A stretch of 64,000 bases of DNA, taken from contig JBBFLV010000002.1 of assembly GCA_037478835.1 (NCBI GenBank), positions 124,001 to 188,000 on the forward strand, read 5' to 3'. A program made the position numbers and the translations under genes. Below the pieces are notes generated by a model. It saw nothing but the letters and a program-made list of their open reading frames with translations, ran no database searches and was not told the DNA's origin. Position 1 is the first letter of the stretch, and each line of letters starts with the position of its first letter. The stretch is from 630D-37 sp037478835. GTDB taxonomy: Bacteria; Chloroflexota; Anaerolineae; Anaerolineales; Villigracilaceae. Positions 23,834-31,411 of the stretch are shown in pieces.

Positions 23834-24961
23834 TCAATATCCCCAGGACGGGTACAGGGCGGGATCGGTTGGCGTTTTGCCGGAGGGATCGTAGATATAG
23901 ACCCAATCGCCCTCTTTGGCCCAGTTGAAGAGCCAGTGCGCATCGCCCACCGAAAGGTTAACGCAGCCATGAGATTGTGGATAGCCGAAGCGCGTGCGCC
24001 AGTACGCTCCATGCAAGGCGCGTGCACCATCGTAGTACATCGTCCAGGGTACGTTCTCAAGGTAGTAGAAATCCGAGGGATCGGAACCGCGCATGTTTTC
24101 GATTTCTTTCTTTTGATAAATCTGGAAGAGACCGGGACGCGTCCAGAAGGGTTCCAACCCGCTGGCGATGACGGTGGCGAAGATCAGGCGGTTGTTATCA
24201 TAGACCGCCAGCGTTTGTTCCTCCAGGTTTACATCGATCCAGCGTCCGTTGGTGACCCCTTCCGGTGGGGTGGTGGCCGGGATCACCTGGGCAACTTTGC
24301 GCGCCTCTACCCATTCGTTGATCCCGATGCGGTTCCAGGCGTGACCGTTGACGATCTGAGTGCCGTAAATCTGAACGACGGTGTAGGTGGTGGCCGTGCG
24401 CACGACCGGGGCGTTGAAATCGGGGGCTGCCCGAACCGGCACCGTCTCAAAGGTCCAGCCGAAGGACGTTTCCGGCGGGCGGCTGAATTCCAACCCCTGG
24501 AAGCGCGAATATTCGGAGACGCGTGACCCGCGTCCCGGTACCCACCAGCCGCTGGGTGTGAGGTAATAGATGCCTTTGCCGGTATCCACGCGCTGAACGT
24601 AGGTGACATAGACGAAGCCGGCCGGCATGATCTGCTGACCGGGATCGTTCGGGTTGGCCGGGATGGATGTAAAAATGGGCACCGGTTCCGGGTTCAGGCG
24701 AAAGTAGCGGTAGGGCAGATCGCTCAGGGATGGATCGGGAGGAAAACCGCCAAAGGGCCGCGGCGGCATCGGGATGCCCTCCTCTGCCCAACGGTCCATC
24801 TGGGCGGCGGGGCCTGCGGGCAAGCACTCTGCCACATAGCGGGGATAGATGCTCGGGTCACAGACCACGGCCCCACCGGGGGATTCCCCTTCCCCCCCTT
24901 GTGCTTGAACCGGCCGGATGAATACCATCGAGAGCAAAACGAGGCTCAATAAGCGATACAT
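23834..24961 (-). CDS. Secreted L,D-transpeptidase (YkuD) with SH3-like domain
   Basis: The 375-residue protein has a signal peptide (LLSLVLLSMVFIRPVQAQ), a central SH3-like region (about 165-230: VPVRAAPDFNAPVVRT ... WNRIGINEWVEA) and a C-terminal YkuD domain with the catalytic SHGCVNLS and the upstream HGAYWRTRFG. L,D-transpeptidases make 3-3 cross-links or attach proteins in peptidoglycan. TATAAT at 24969-24974 ends 7 nt before the ATG, with no Shine-Dalgarno. It lies with a PIG-V-like enzyme and FemAB genes that also touch the cell envelope. Confidence 0.9.
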   Translation of the reverse strand: MYRLLSLVLLSMVFIRPVQAQGGEGESPGGAVVCDPSIYPRYVAECLPAGPAAQMDRWAEEGIPMPPRPFGGFPPDPSLSDLPYRYFRLNPEPVPIFTSIPANPNDPGQQIMPAGFVYVTYVQRVDTGKGIYYLTPSGWWVPGRGSRVSEYSRFQGLEFSRPPETSFGWTFETVPVRAAPDFNAPVVRTATTYTVVQIYGTQIVNGHAWNRIGINEWVEARKVAQVIPATTPPEGVTNGRWIDVNLEEQTLAVYDNNRLIFATVIASGLEPFWTRPGLFQIYQKKEIENMRGSDPSDFYYLENVPWTMYYDGARALHGAYWRTRFGYPQSHGCVNLSVGDAHWLFNWAKEGDWVYIYDPSGKTPTDPALYPSWGY

Positions 24962-24968
24962 AGCGGTG

Positions 24969-24997
24969 ATTATACGCGAGATTTTGTAGCATGTCTG
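24969..24997 (-). promoter_or_regulatory. Candidate promoter of the L,D-transpeptidase gene
   Basis: On the minus strand, CAGACA (24997-24992), a 17-bp spacer and TATAAT (24974-24969) lie directly before the start codon at 24961, leaving 7 nt. This fits a leaderless mRNA. Confidence 0.5.
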
Positions 24998-25012
24998 AGT
25001 CCGGAGGAAATC

Positions 25013-26152
25013 TCACCCCACCCACCCCCAAATGGCAAACTGGGCGGAAAAGAAGAGCAGACCGGGCCAGGAAAGGTACAGAATCAGGCGCCGAATGCGG
25101 GGCGTACGTGCCTGGGTGGCGAGATAGAGAAAGATCGGGAAGATTTCCAACCCGTAACGTGCCATGCCGACCAGCGGCTGGGGAGAACCGAAACGGGCCA
25201 GGAAGAACAGCAGCAGCGTTGCGCTGTAGAGGCCGTAAAGGGGTGGCAGATGTCTCCAGACTTGGACGGTTAGCACCAAAAAGAGCAACGCAAAGAACAG
25301 TTCGATCAGGTTTTCTTCTACCAGCACTCCCTGCCAGGCCCGGAGCGCCGCGTGCAGCAGGTTCAGTCCAGGCAGCGTCAGGTAACCGCCGCGCGCATAA
25401 TTGGCCTGCAGGATTGCCAGGGGGGATTCTCCCAGGATGAGCCAGACGTAGAGCGGATAGAGGATCGATCCCGCGGCGGTCAGCGCCGGCGCGAACCAGC
25501 CGTTCTTTTGGCCGGAGCGCTGTGCTTGCCAGGCGGCATAGAGCAGGGGCACGAGGAGCAAGGTGCCGGGAATGCGCGTTAGCGCGGCCAGTGCTCCCCA
25601 CAGACCGGCGCTCCACCAGCGTTCTTTACGGGCATAGTAGATTGCCAGCAAAGCGCCCAACAGGAAAAGCGATTCGCTATACGGTGCGAAGAGGAAAAAG
25701 GCTGTGGGAAAAGAAGCCAGGAATAGCACGGCCTGAAAGGCTATTTTCTCTTCGCCGAATTCAAAAAGTGCGATTCGATAGAGCGCGATCAGGCACCCTA
25801 GGCTGGCGAGGGCAGAGATGAAGAGGCCGGCGGCCAGCGTGTTCATGTTGAAGAGCAGGGCCGTCAGGCGCATGAGAAGCGGAAAAAGCGGTGGCGTGAA
25901 GAGAGCCGTTGAAAAGGCGCGGTAGCCACGTTCGGCGATCGCTTGATAGTGAAGCGCATCCCAGCGTTGCCAGACCTCTAGCCAGGGATTCGTCTCGCGT
26001 GGGATGCCCATATACATTTCCGGCACTACGTTGGGAGGGTTGTTGGGGAAGATGTTCCGCACGCCTCTCATCCATCCCCACAGGGCGGCGTACAGGAACA
26101 GGAAAAGGAGCAGAATGTGCCAATATGGCCTTGTGCGTTCACCCAACCTCAA
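25013..26152 (-). CDS. PIG-V-like polyprenyl-phosphate mannosyltransferase
   Basis: The 379-residue polytopic membrane protein (about 9-10 helices) has the PIG-V-family pattern QRWDALHYQAIAERGY after the first membrane helix, FPTAFFLFAPYSESLFLL, and ALTRIPGTLLLVP. PIG-V enzymes are GT-C glycosyltransferases that use lipid-linked mannose; bacterial members are poorly characterised and the acceptor is unknown. Its start overlaps the end of the response regulator gene by 14 bp, so it is translated as the last gene of that signalling operon. The link to the sensor is unexplained. Confidence 0.75.
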   Translation of the reverse strand: MRLGERTRPYWHILLLFLFLYAALWGWMRGVRNIFPNNPPNVVPEMYMGIPRETNPWLEVWQRWDALHYQAIAERGYRAFSTALFTPPLFPLLMRLTALLFNMNTLAAGLFISALASLGCLIALYRIALFEFGEEKIAFQAVLFLASFPTAFFLFAPYSESLFLLGALLAIYYARKERWWSAGLWGALAALTRIPGTLLLVPLLYAAWQAQRSGQKNGWFAPALTAAGSILYPLYVWLILGESPLAILQANYARGGYLTLPGLNLLHAALRAWQGVLVEENLIELFFALLFLVLTVQVWRHLPPLYGLYSATLLLFFLARFGSPQPLVGMARYGLEIFPIFLYLATQARTPRIRRLILYLSWPGLLFFSAQFAIWGWVG

Positions 26153-26792
26153 TGATCCCCTCCTGCAAGGCGAATTTCACCAGTGCGGCGCGCGTGCGCA
26201 AACCGAGCTTTTCCATGCCTCGGGCGCGGTAGGTTTCTACGGTTTTTGGGCTAAGGTTGAGCTGTTCGGCGATCTCGGCGCTGGTGTAGCCAAGCGCTAC
26301 CCGTTTTAGCACCTCTCGCTCCCGTTCGCTCAGGCTTTCCCAGGTATGTTGGCTCTCACCTGTCTGGGCTTTGGGCAGCATTTCCTCCAGCAGTGTCCGC
26401 GTCATCGAGGAATGGATGTACATTTCTCCCCGCAATACGGCGCGGATCGCTGAAAACAGATCGGAATCTGCCGCTTTCTTCAGGATGTATCCGTTTGCGC
26501 CTTGTTTGAGCGCTTGACGTAGATACTGGGGATCATCGTGCATGGTCAGGATGAGAATGCGGGCATTGGGGGCGAGCTTTCGTAACGTGGGGAGCGCCTC
26601 TAGCCCTCCGAGCGCTGGCATACTTAGATCGAGTAGGATCAGGTCCGGTTGTAATTGTTCGGCGAGGGTGAGCGTTTCTAAACCGCTAGAGGCTTCACCG
26701 ACCACTTCAAACTCACCTGTGCTACCGAGCAAGAAGCGCAAACCCGAACGCAAAACAGCGTGGTCATCGGCTATCAGAATGCGATAGGTCAT
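26139..26792 (-). CDS. NarL/FixJ-type response regulator
   Basis: The 217-residue regulator has a receiver domain with ADDH near the N terminus, the phosphorylated Asp in LILLDLSMP and a conserved Lys in LKKAADSD, then a LuxR-type helix-turn-helix (LSEREREVLKRVALGYTSAEIAEQLNLS, about 150-210). The start at 26792 overlaps the kinase stop in an ATGA; an ATG at 26801 is also possible. It is the output of the PhnD-like lipoprotein and kinase encoded just upstream, and I infer that it controls the neighbouring molybdoenzyme operon. Confidence 0.9.
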   Translation of the reverse strand: MTYRILIADDHAVLRSGLRFLLGSTGEFEVVGEASSGLETLTLAEQLQPDLILLDLSMPALGGLEALPTLRKLAPNARILILTMHDDPQYLRQALKQGANGYILKKAADSDLFSAIRAVLRGEMYIHSSMTRTLLEEMLPKAQTGESQHTWESLSEREREVLKRVALGYTSAEIAEQLNLSPKTVETYRARGMEKLGLRTRAALVKFALQEGIIEVG

Positions 26793-28243
26793 ACACGCCA
26801 TTCCTCCTTTTCCGCTTTTTCATCGGATGATGAAAACGGGGTGAGCGGGATTTCTATGAAGATGCTGGTGCCCCGCCCCGGCGCCGATTCGATGACGAGT
26901 TTCCCTCCCAAGAGCTCGGCACGTTCGCGCATGCCCACCAGCCCCAGATGACGTTCGCCGAATTTGGTATTGGGCTCGAAACCAATGCCATCATCCTCAA
27001 CGATGGCTCGGACGTAATCTCCTCTGCGTTCCAGGAGGATTCCCACCGAATGGGCCTGGGCATGGCGGGCAATATTGGTCAAGGCCTCCTGCACGATGCG
27101 GTAGAGAGCGGTTTCAACTTCACCGGGCAACCGCTCTCCCAGCTGAACGGCAACATCCACAGGGATCCTGTAGTGTTTTTCCCATTCGGAGGCCAGGCGT
27201 TCAATGGCGGCAGCCAACCCCAGGTCATCCAGGACACGCGGGCGCAAACGGAGCGATAGATCGTGGACCTCTTCGAGGGTGCGCGAGGCGATGGCGCGCA
27301 GATCGGAGGCCCGTGTTTGGGATGGGCATTGTTGACAGGTTGCCTCCATCATCCGCAGACCGACGATGAGAGAGGTGAGGTTCTGGGATGTAGAATCGTG
27401 CAATTCACGCGCGATGCGCCGGCGCTCTTCCTCTTGCATGGAGATCACTTTTTCCAGCAGCTGGCGCCGCAAAGTTTCACGTTCGCGGCGCAGTTCTTCC
27501 ATTTGTGCCAATTCTCCTGCCATGGCGTTGAAGGCATCGGCTAGATCGCCGATCTCATCATCGGCCCAGCGTGCCACCCGCACCGAGAAGTTGCCTTTTG
27601 CTATCTCTCGCGTAGCCGCCACCAGGTCCAGGATGGGTCGACTCAGGACCCAGGTGAGGAAGATCGCCACCAGGATGCCGATGCCGGAAACCAGCAAAAT
27701 GGTCAGGAAAATTTGCGCGGTCAATGTCGTGAGGGCGGCACGCATGGAAGCGTCTGAAAGTCCTACGCGTGCCGTGCCGATCCTCCCATCGAGGATGGGA
27801 ACGGCGGTATCCCAGACGAACCCTTCATCTGTGCGAAGCAGAACGGTGTGATGATGTTCGTCGAAACGGACGGTATTCAGATTCAGAAGTGGTAAGGGGA
27901 AGCCTCCCTGGAAGGTGTGGACGAGGATTTGTCCCTGAGGAGTGACGATAAATGCGTAGCGCACATTCGGGTTGTTTGCCAGGGTTTCGTTGAGTAGATC
28001 GTGAAGCCCGACGAGATCGTTGAGCAGGATCAGATCGGCGGCGCGTGCGGCCAGATCGCGGGCGATGGAAATGCTCTGCTCTTCGAGCCGAAGAGCTAAC
28101 GTGCTGCCGAGGGCGTAGCGGGCCTGGAAGGTCACGGCGCTACCGAGCAGGAAGATGGAGCCCAGCACAATGCCCAGGATTTTGGTGCGAACGCTGACGG
28201 CACCGGCAACAGCCCAAAAGCGTTGGAAAAGCTTTCTGCTCAT
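26789..28243 (-). CDS. HAMP histidine kinase (HisKA_3) with extracytoplasmic sensor
   Basis: The 484-residue kinase has a first membrane helix (TKILGIVLGSIFLLGSAVTF), an extracytoplasmic sensor of ~135 residues (Cache-like, about 45-180), a second helix (ILVSGIGILVAIFL), a HAMP domain, a HisKA_3 domain with RRIARELHDSTSQNL, and a HATPase (EALTNIARHAQAHS; DDGIGFEP; GLVGMRERAELLGG). It overlaps the PhnD-like lipoprotein gene by ATGA upstream and the NarL regulator downstream. The arrangement suggests that the lipoprotein presents ligand to this kinase, as the fused PhnD-like domain does in tetrathionate sensor TtrS. Confidence 0.9.
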   Translation of the reverse strand: MSRKLFQRFWAVAGAVSVRTKILGIVLGSIFLLGSAVTFQARYALGSTLALRLEEQSISIARDLAARAADLILLNDLVGLHDLLNETLANNPNVRYAFIVTPQGQILVHTFQGGFPLPLLNLNTVRFDEHHHTVLLRTDEGFVWDTAVPILDGRIGTARVGLSDASMRAALTTLTAQIFLTILLVSGIGILVAIFLTWVLSRPILDLVAATREIAKGNFSVRVARWADDEIGDLADAFNAMAGELAQMEELRRERETLRRQLLEKVISMQEEERRRIARELHDSTSQNLTSLIVGLRMMEATCQQCPSQTRASDLRAIASRTLEEVHDLSLRLRPRVLDDLGLAAAIERLASEWEKHYRIPVDVAVQLGERLPGEVETALYRIVQEALTNIARHAQAHSVGILLERRGDYVRAIVEDDGIGFEPNTKFGERHLGLVGMRERAELLGGKLVIESAPGRGTSIFIEIPLTPFSSSDEKAEKEEWRV

Positions 28244-29169
28244 GGTTCGCCGCTAAAAGAGATGCTTTCCATCAATTGGCGTGCGCTCTCATACATCTCA
28301 TCGCTAATGGGCACGAACCGATCTACGCCGATTGCAGCAAATGCCTGTTGTGCCACCGGATCCTCGGCCATTGAAAGCAGAAGGGACTGCAATTCCATCT
28401 TAACCTGTGGACGGATTAACGGACTGACGACCACCGGTGGAATGCCAAAAGCGGGTGATTTGTGGATGATGCGCAGTTTTTCTTTTAGGGATGGGTCCCG
28501 CCGCAGGGCAAATTCGTATACCAATGAATCGACAGCCGCACCATCCGCCAGGCCGTTGACCACGGCGCGGATCGCCTCATCATGGCTATAAGTGTAGAAA
28601 GTACGGGCGAAGAAGGTTTCCGGTGTCGCGCCCAGTTGATGCACCAGGTAGGTGGGGTAAACGCGCCCGCTCAGAGAGATCGGGTCGGTGAAGGCGAAAA
28701 CTTTGCCGCGCAGATCGGCCATGCTTTGCGCCTTGCTGTGAGCCGGGACGATGAGGAAAGAATGATAAGTGGTCTCTCCGTTCACCTGGGGGGCTACCAG
28801 CAGTTCCATGCCGAAAGCATCGTGTCCTTGAATATAGGCACTGGTGCAGACGAAGGCCAGGTCGACCTCTCCGTGCTCGATCAGGTTATTGATCTCCAGG
28901 TATGTTCTGCGCTGGACGAGCTCGATCGGGCGGTTCAATTTCGTTTCAAGATATTTCAGGAAGGGAGAATAGGATTCGATCGTCCCCTTTGGCGAGATCA
29001 CCGCGGCGATCGCCACACGCAAAGGTAGAATGCCTTTTTGCTCCGGAGTGGGTAGGGGTTGGAGTGCATTCAGATCCACATAGCCGACGATTTCCGTTTT
29101 CGGCAGAGGAGAACAGGCTGTTCCCAGGAGAACGCTTAGCAAAAGTGCAAGACACCATCTGCGGATCAA
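28240..29169 (-). CDS. PhnD-family substrate-binding lipoprotein
   Basis: The ~309-residue protein has a lipoprotein signal (LLGTACS) and a PhnD-like periplasmic-binding fold (FLKYLETKLNRPIELVQRRTYLEINNLIEHGEVDLAFV; DLRGKVFAFTDPISLSGRVYP; DGAAVDSLVYEFALR). PhnD domains bind phosphonates or, in sensors such as TtrS, sulfur oxyanions. No ABC transporter genes are nearby; instead it overlaps a histidine kinase by ATGA, so it is likely a sensor subunit. A TTG start at 29169 fits best, since GGAGG at 29175-29179 precedes it; an in-frame ATG at 29181 would place this site inside the coding sequence. Confidence 0.85.
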   Translation of the reverse strand: MIRRWCLALLLSVLLGTACSPLPKTEIVGYVDLNALQPLPTPEQKGILPLRVAIAAVISPKGTIESYSPFLKYLETKLNRPIELVQRRTYLEINNLIEHGEVDLAFVCTSAYIQGHDAFGMELLVAPQVNGETTYHSFLIVPAHSKAQSMADLRGKVFAFTDPISLSGRVYPTYLVHQLGATPETFFARTFYTYSHDEAIRAVVNGLADGAAVDSLVYEFALRRDPSLKEKLRIIHKSPAFGIPPVVVSPLIRPQVKMELQSLLLSMAEDPVAQQAFAAIGVDRFVPISDEMYESARQLMESISFSGEP

Positions 29170-29322
29170 GGTGACCTCCATCCAAGAATCTTTCACCTCG
29201 AATGTACCAAATCGGGGAAAGTATGTCCAGTGTAAAAGATCATAAAACCGAGAGGCCGTTTTCTGTGCCTTCGTTGCGAGAGGTTCTTCCAATTTGGCGG
29301 CCTTTGGGTGCTCAATACTCGC

Positions 29323-30060
29323 TCAAAAGAACTTCCACCAGAAGTTCAACGCGGCAAATCCCATCACCGCTCCGAGGATGCGACGCAAACTGGTTCCTTG
29401 AAAGCGCGCGGCACCCCAGTAGCTCCCGGCCAAAGCGCCGAATAAGGCCAATGGGATCAGAGAGAGGCTGAGTGGCGTCAGAGCGAACGTCCCGCCGCTG
29501 ATGCGCCCGATCAGGCCACTGATCGAATTCAGCAGGATGAAAGCGGCCGAGACTGCGGAAGCCTGGCGCGCATTTCCCCAACGCGCGAACAGGATGATCG
29601 GTGAAAGGAGGATGCCGCCGCCGATGCCCACCATGCCGGAAAGTAAACCGATCCCCGCTCCGATGAGAAGCGCAGCCGAAGGCGCGATCGGGCGCAAGGG
29701 TCGGTCCTCATCGCTTTTGCGGGTGAACAGCAACAGGCGGATGGCCACTAAAGTCAAAACGGCATAGAGCAAAGCAAAGTAGAGACGTTCGGTGATTTTC
29801 CAATATCCCCCTAAAAAAGCCGCCGGGATCGAAGGGAGCAAAAACGGGAGCAGGAGGTCCCGCCGCAAGTGTCCGGCACGGTAAAAGTTGACGAACGAGA
29901 TGGTGGAAACCAGGATATTTAAGAAAAGTGCGGTGCTTGCCATGACCTGGGGTGGAATGCGGAACAAGGACATCACCGCCAGGTAACCGGTCGCACCGCC
30001 GAAGCCGACACTGGCATATAGAAAAGCGATCAGCGGGACAGAAAAGTAGAGGAAGAACAT
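29323..30060 (-). CDS. TauE/SafE (TSUP) family membrane permease
   Basis: The 245-residue protein has about eight membrane helices and the TSUP pattern (FLYASVGFGGATGYLAV near the N terminus; GAGIGLLSGMVGIGGGILLSPI in the middle; a repeat-like second half). Family members export sulfite, sulfoacetate or related anions. ATG 30060 follows AAAGGTG at close spacing; a GTG at 30066 lies within that site. Placed between the FmdE-like gene and the PhnD-like sensor, it may export a sulfur anion produced by the nearby molybdoenzyme, which is an inference from context. Confidence 0.85.
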   Translation of the reverse strand: MFFLYFSVPLIAFLYASVGFGGATGYLAVMSLFRIPPQVMASTALFLNILVSTISFVNFYRAGHLRRDLLLPFLLPSIPAAFLGGYWKITERLYFALLYAVLTLVAIRLLLFTRKSDEDRPLRPIAPSAALLIGAGIGLLSGMVGIGGGILLSPIILFARWGNARQASAVSAAFILLNSISGLIGRISGGTFALTPLSLSLIPLALFGALAGSYWGAARFQGTSLRRILGAVMGFAALNFWWKFF

Positions 30061-30157
30061 GGACACCTTTTGTGTTCGCGCCCGAATTCGGCTTCTCCTG
30101 AGATGGAGATTTCACACAAGGCACCGCCGGGCACAAATGGACTCTGCGGCACGCTTT

Positions 30158-30775
30158 CTAAACCGCTTCTGTTTCCAGCCAATTATACGTCCAAACCGCA
30201 CGGGAAGAGGTCGAATAATAGCCGCCGTAGGCGCAGGAGCGACAGAGGATCAACCCATCCTGGCGCACTTCGCGCTCATTAATGATTTCTTCGCCGCATC
30301 CATCACAGTTGACGCGCACGCCCGGACGCGAGAGGAGGGCGATCAGAGGGGTGGTCAGGGTAACTTCGGTGATGGTAAACATTTCCTCATCGGGCATGAT
30401 CTGATAGGCGCGCAGCTGGGCGAAATAATGTCGCGGCTCATCGGGAGCATAGGCATATGCTTTTTGACGGATATCCGGCGCCGGGGCGATACGAACGGCG
30501 CGTTCCTCTTGCACATCCACAAACGTTGCGGCGACCTTACCGTAATCCTCTACCCGCAAGGTGCGATGTCCCACCGTGCAGCCGGTTGCGGCGATGATCC
30601 CATCTACGAAACAACCGTCCGTCTCAACGATCACCAGCAGGCGCTTTTTTGCCGGTGGTGCTTCAAAACCCAGCGCTTTCAGTCCCAACAGGCCCATGCG
30701 CACGCCGAGGACCTGTCGCGGACAGAGATGGCTATGTTCTCGGGAAGAGCGTTCCAATAGTGCCTGAAGGTCCAT
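30158..30775 (-). CDS. FmdE-family protein with C-terminal zinc ribbon
   Basis: The 205-residue protein matches the FmdE family (formylmethanofuran dehydrogenase subunit E-like): SREHSHLCPRQVLGVRMGL at the N terminus, ETDGCFVDGIIAATGCTVGHRTL with conserved Cys and His, and a C-terminal zinc ribbon (CDGCG and CRSC). Members often occur next to molybdenum or tungsten oxidoreductases and are thought to aid their cofactor or maturation; no methanofuran pathway is implied. The gene lies behind a structured leader with its own promoter and terminator-like hairpin (30807-31034). Confidence 0.82.
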   Translation of the reverse strand: MDLQALLERSSREHSHLCPRQVLGVRMGLLGLKALGFEAPPAKKRLLVIVETDGCFVDGIIAATGCTVGHRTLRVEDYGKVAATFVDVQEERAVRIAPAPDIRQKAYAYAPDEPRHYFAQLRAYQIMPDEEMFTITEVTLTTPLIALLSRPGVRVNCDGCGEEIINEREVRQDGLILCRSCAYGGYYSTSSRAVWTYNWLETEAV

Positions 30776-30806
30776 GCAGTCCTCCTTGAATCACAAGGTT
30801 GGATCG

Positions 30807-30842
30807 AAAATCGCGCTGCCTCCGGAAAAGAGACAGCGCGAT
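30807..30842 (-). terminator. Terminator-like hairpin before the FmdE-like gene
   Basis: On the minus strand, TCGCGCTG (30841-30834) pairs with CAGCGCGA (30818-30811), extended by partial CTC/GAG pairing, followed by TTTTC. It sits between the structured RNA and the FmdE-like start codon, which fits an attenuator. Confidence 0.6.
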
Positions 30843-30856
30843 CGCTCAATCTGCGG

Positions 30857-31000
30857 TCTCCTTTCCGAATCTCCTCCACTTTTGGAGTGGAAGGAGGGCG
30901 GGAGATGAAAGCGTTTCCACTTTCACCCGGTAAGGCGTTTCCGCCTTACTGTCCTGCCACCGTGGTGCTCAAGCACGGTAGGTGGTCAGGCTTCGGAGCT
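30857..31000 (-). ncRNA. Multi-stem structured leader, candidate riboswitch for the FmdE-like gene
   Basis: On the minus strand a closing stem joins TCCGAA (30997-30992) to TTCGGA (30869-30864). Inside are a long arm (CCTG ... CAGG with CCGTG/CACGG), two consecutive hairpins capped by identical GGAAAC loops (GTAAGGC-GGAAAC-GCCTTAC and GAAAGT-GGAAAC-GCTTTC), and a last arm (CCACT ... AGTGG with CTCC/GGAG). A promoter begins just upstream and a terminator-like hairpin follows. The gene context suggests a molybdenum/tungsten cofactor riboswitch, but I cannot confirm a family. Confidence 0.55.
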
Positions 31001-31006
31001 ACTTCA

Positions 31007-31034
31007 AATATAGCAAGGCTCACCGTTGAAACAA
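31007..31034 (-). promoter_or_regulatory. Candidate promoter for the structured leader
   Basis: On the minus strand, TTGTTT (31034-31029), a 16-bp spacer and TATATT (31012-31007) place the transcription start at about 31000, exactly at the closing stem of the leader RNA. Confidence 0.5.
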
Positions 31035-31152
31035 ATGGTCAAATGTCACTTCGTTTGTCACGTGTGCTGTCAGGATTTTTCTGACAACGACATTTTTGCT
31101 TCGGGCAAATCTCATTTTTGGGGATGTGGTGGACGGCAAAGACTTCAGCGAG

Positions 31153-31320
31153 TTATGCCCGATCCTGTTGTTCGCTCTCTTGGCCTCCGTTCAGGCCTTC
31201 GCGAAAGGCGCGGATGCCGGCACCCAGCTCGGCGGCGATCTTGCCGATGCGCCCAACGCCGAAAAGCAGGAGGACGATGAAAAGGATGATCAAAAGCTCA
31301 GTAGGACCTAGTCGGAACAT
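31153..31320 (-). CDS. tatA: Twin-arginine translocase subunit TatA/E
   Basis: The 55-residue protein has the TatA pattern: a short N-terminal membrane helix (LGPTELLIILFIVLLLFG), the hinge VGRIG, and an amphipathic helix KIAAELGAGIRAFREGL. It forms the Tat export pore for folded proteins. The start at 31320 is set by AGGAG eight nt upstream. It lies directly after the molybdoenzyme gene, whose product has a Tat signal, so it is likely the dedicated translocase component. No tatC is in the window. Confidence 0.9.
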   Translation of the reverse strand: MFRLGPTELLIILFIVLLLFGVGRIGKIAAELGAGIRAFREGLNGGQESEQQDRA

Positions 31321-31411
31321 CGGATTTTCTCCTGATGAATGGATTCCGTATTGCGTGCCGCGAATGGCTCGTCGGACACGCAATACGGAATACCGGGATT
31401 TGGGAAATCGG

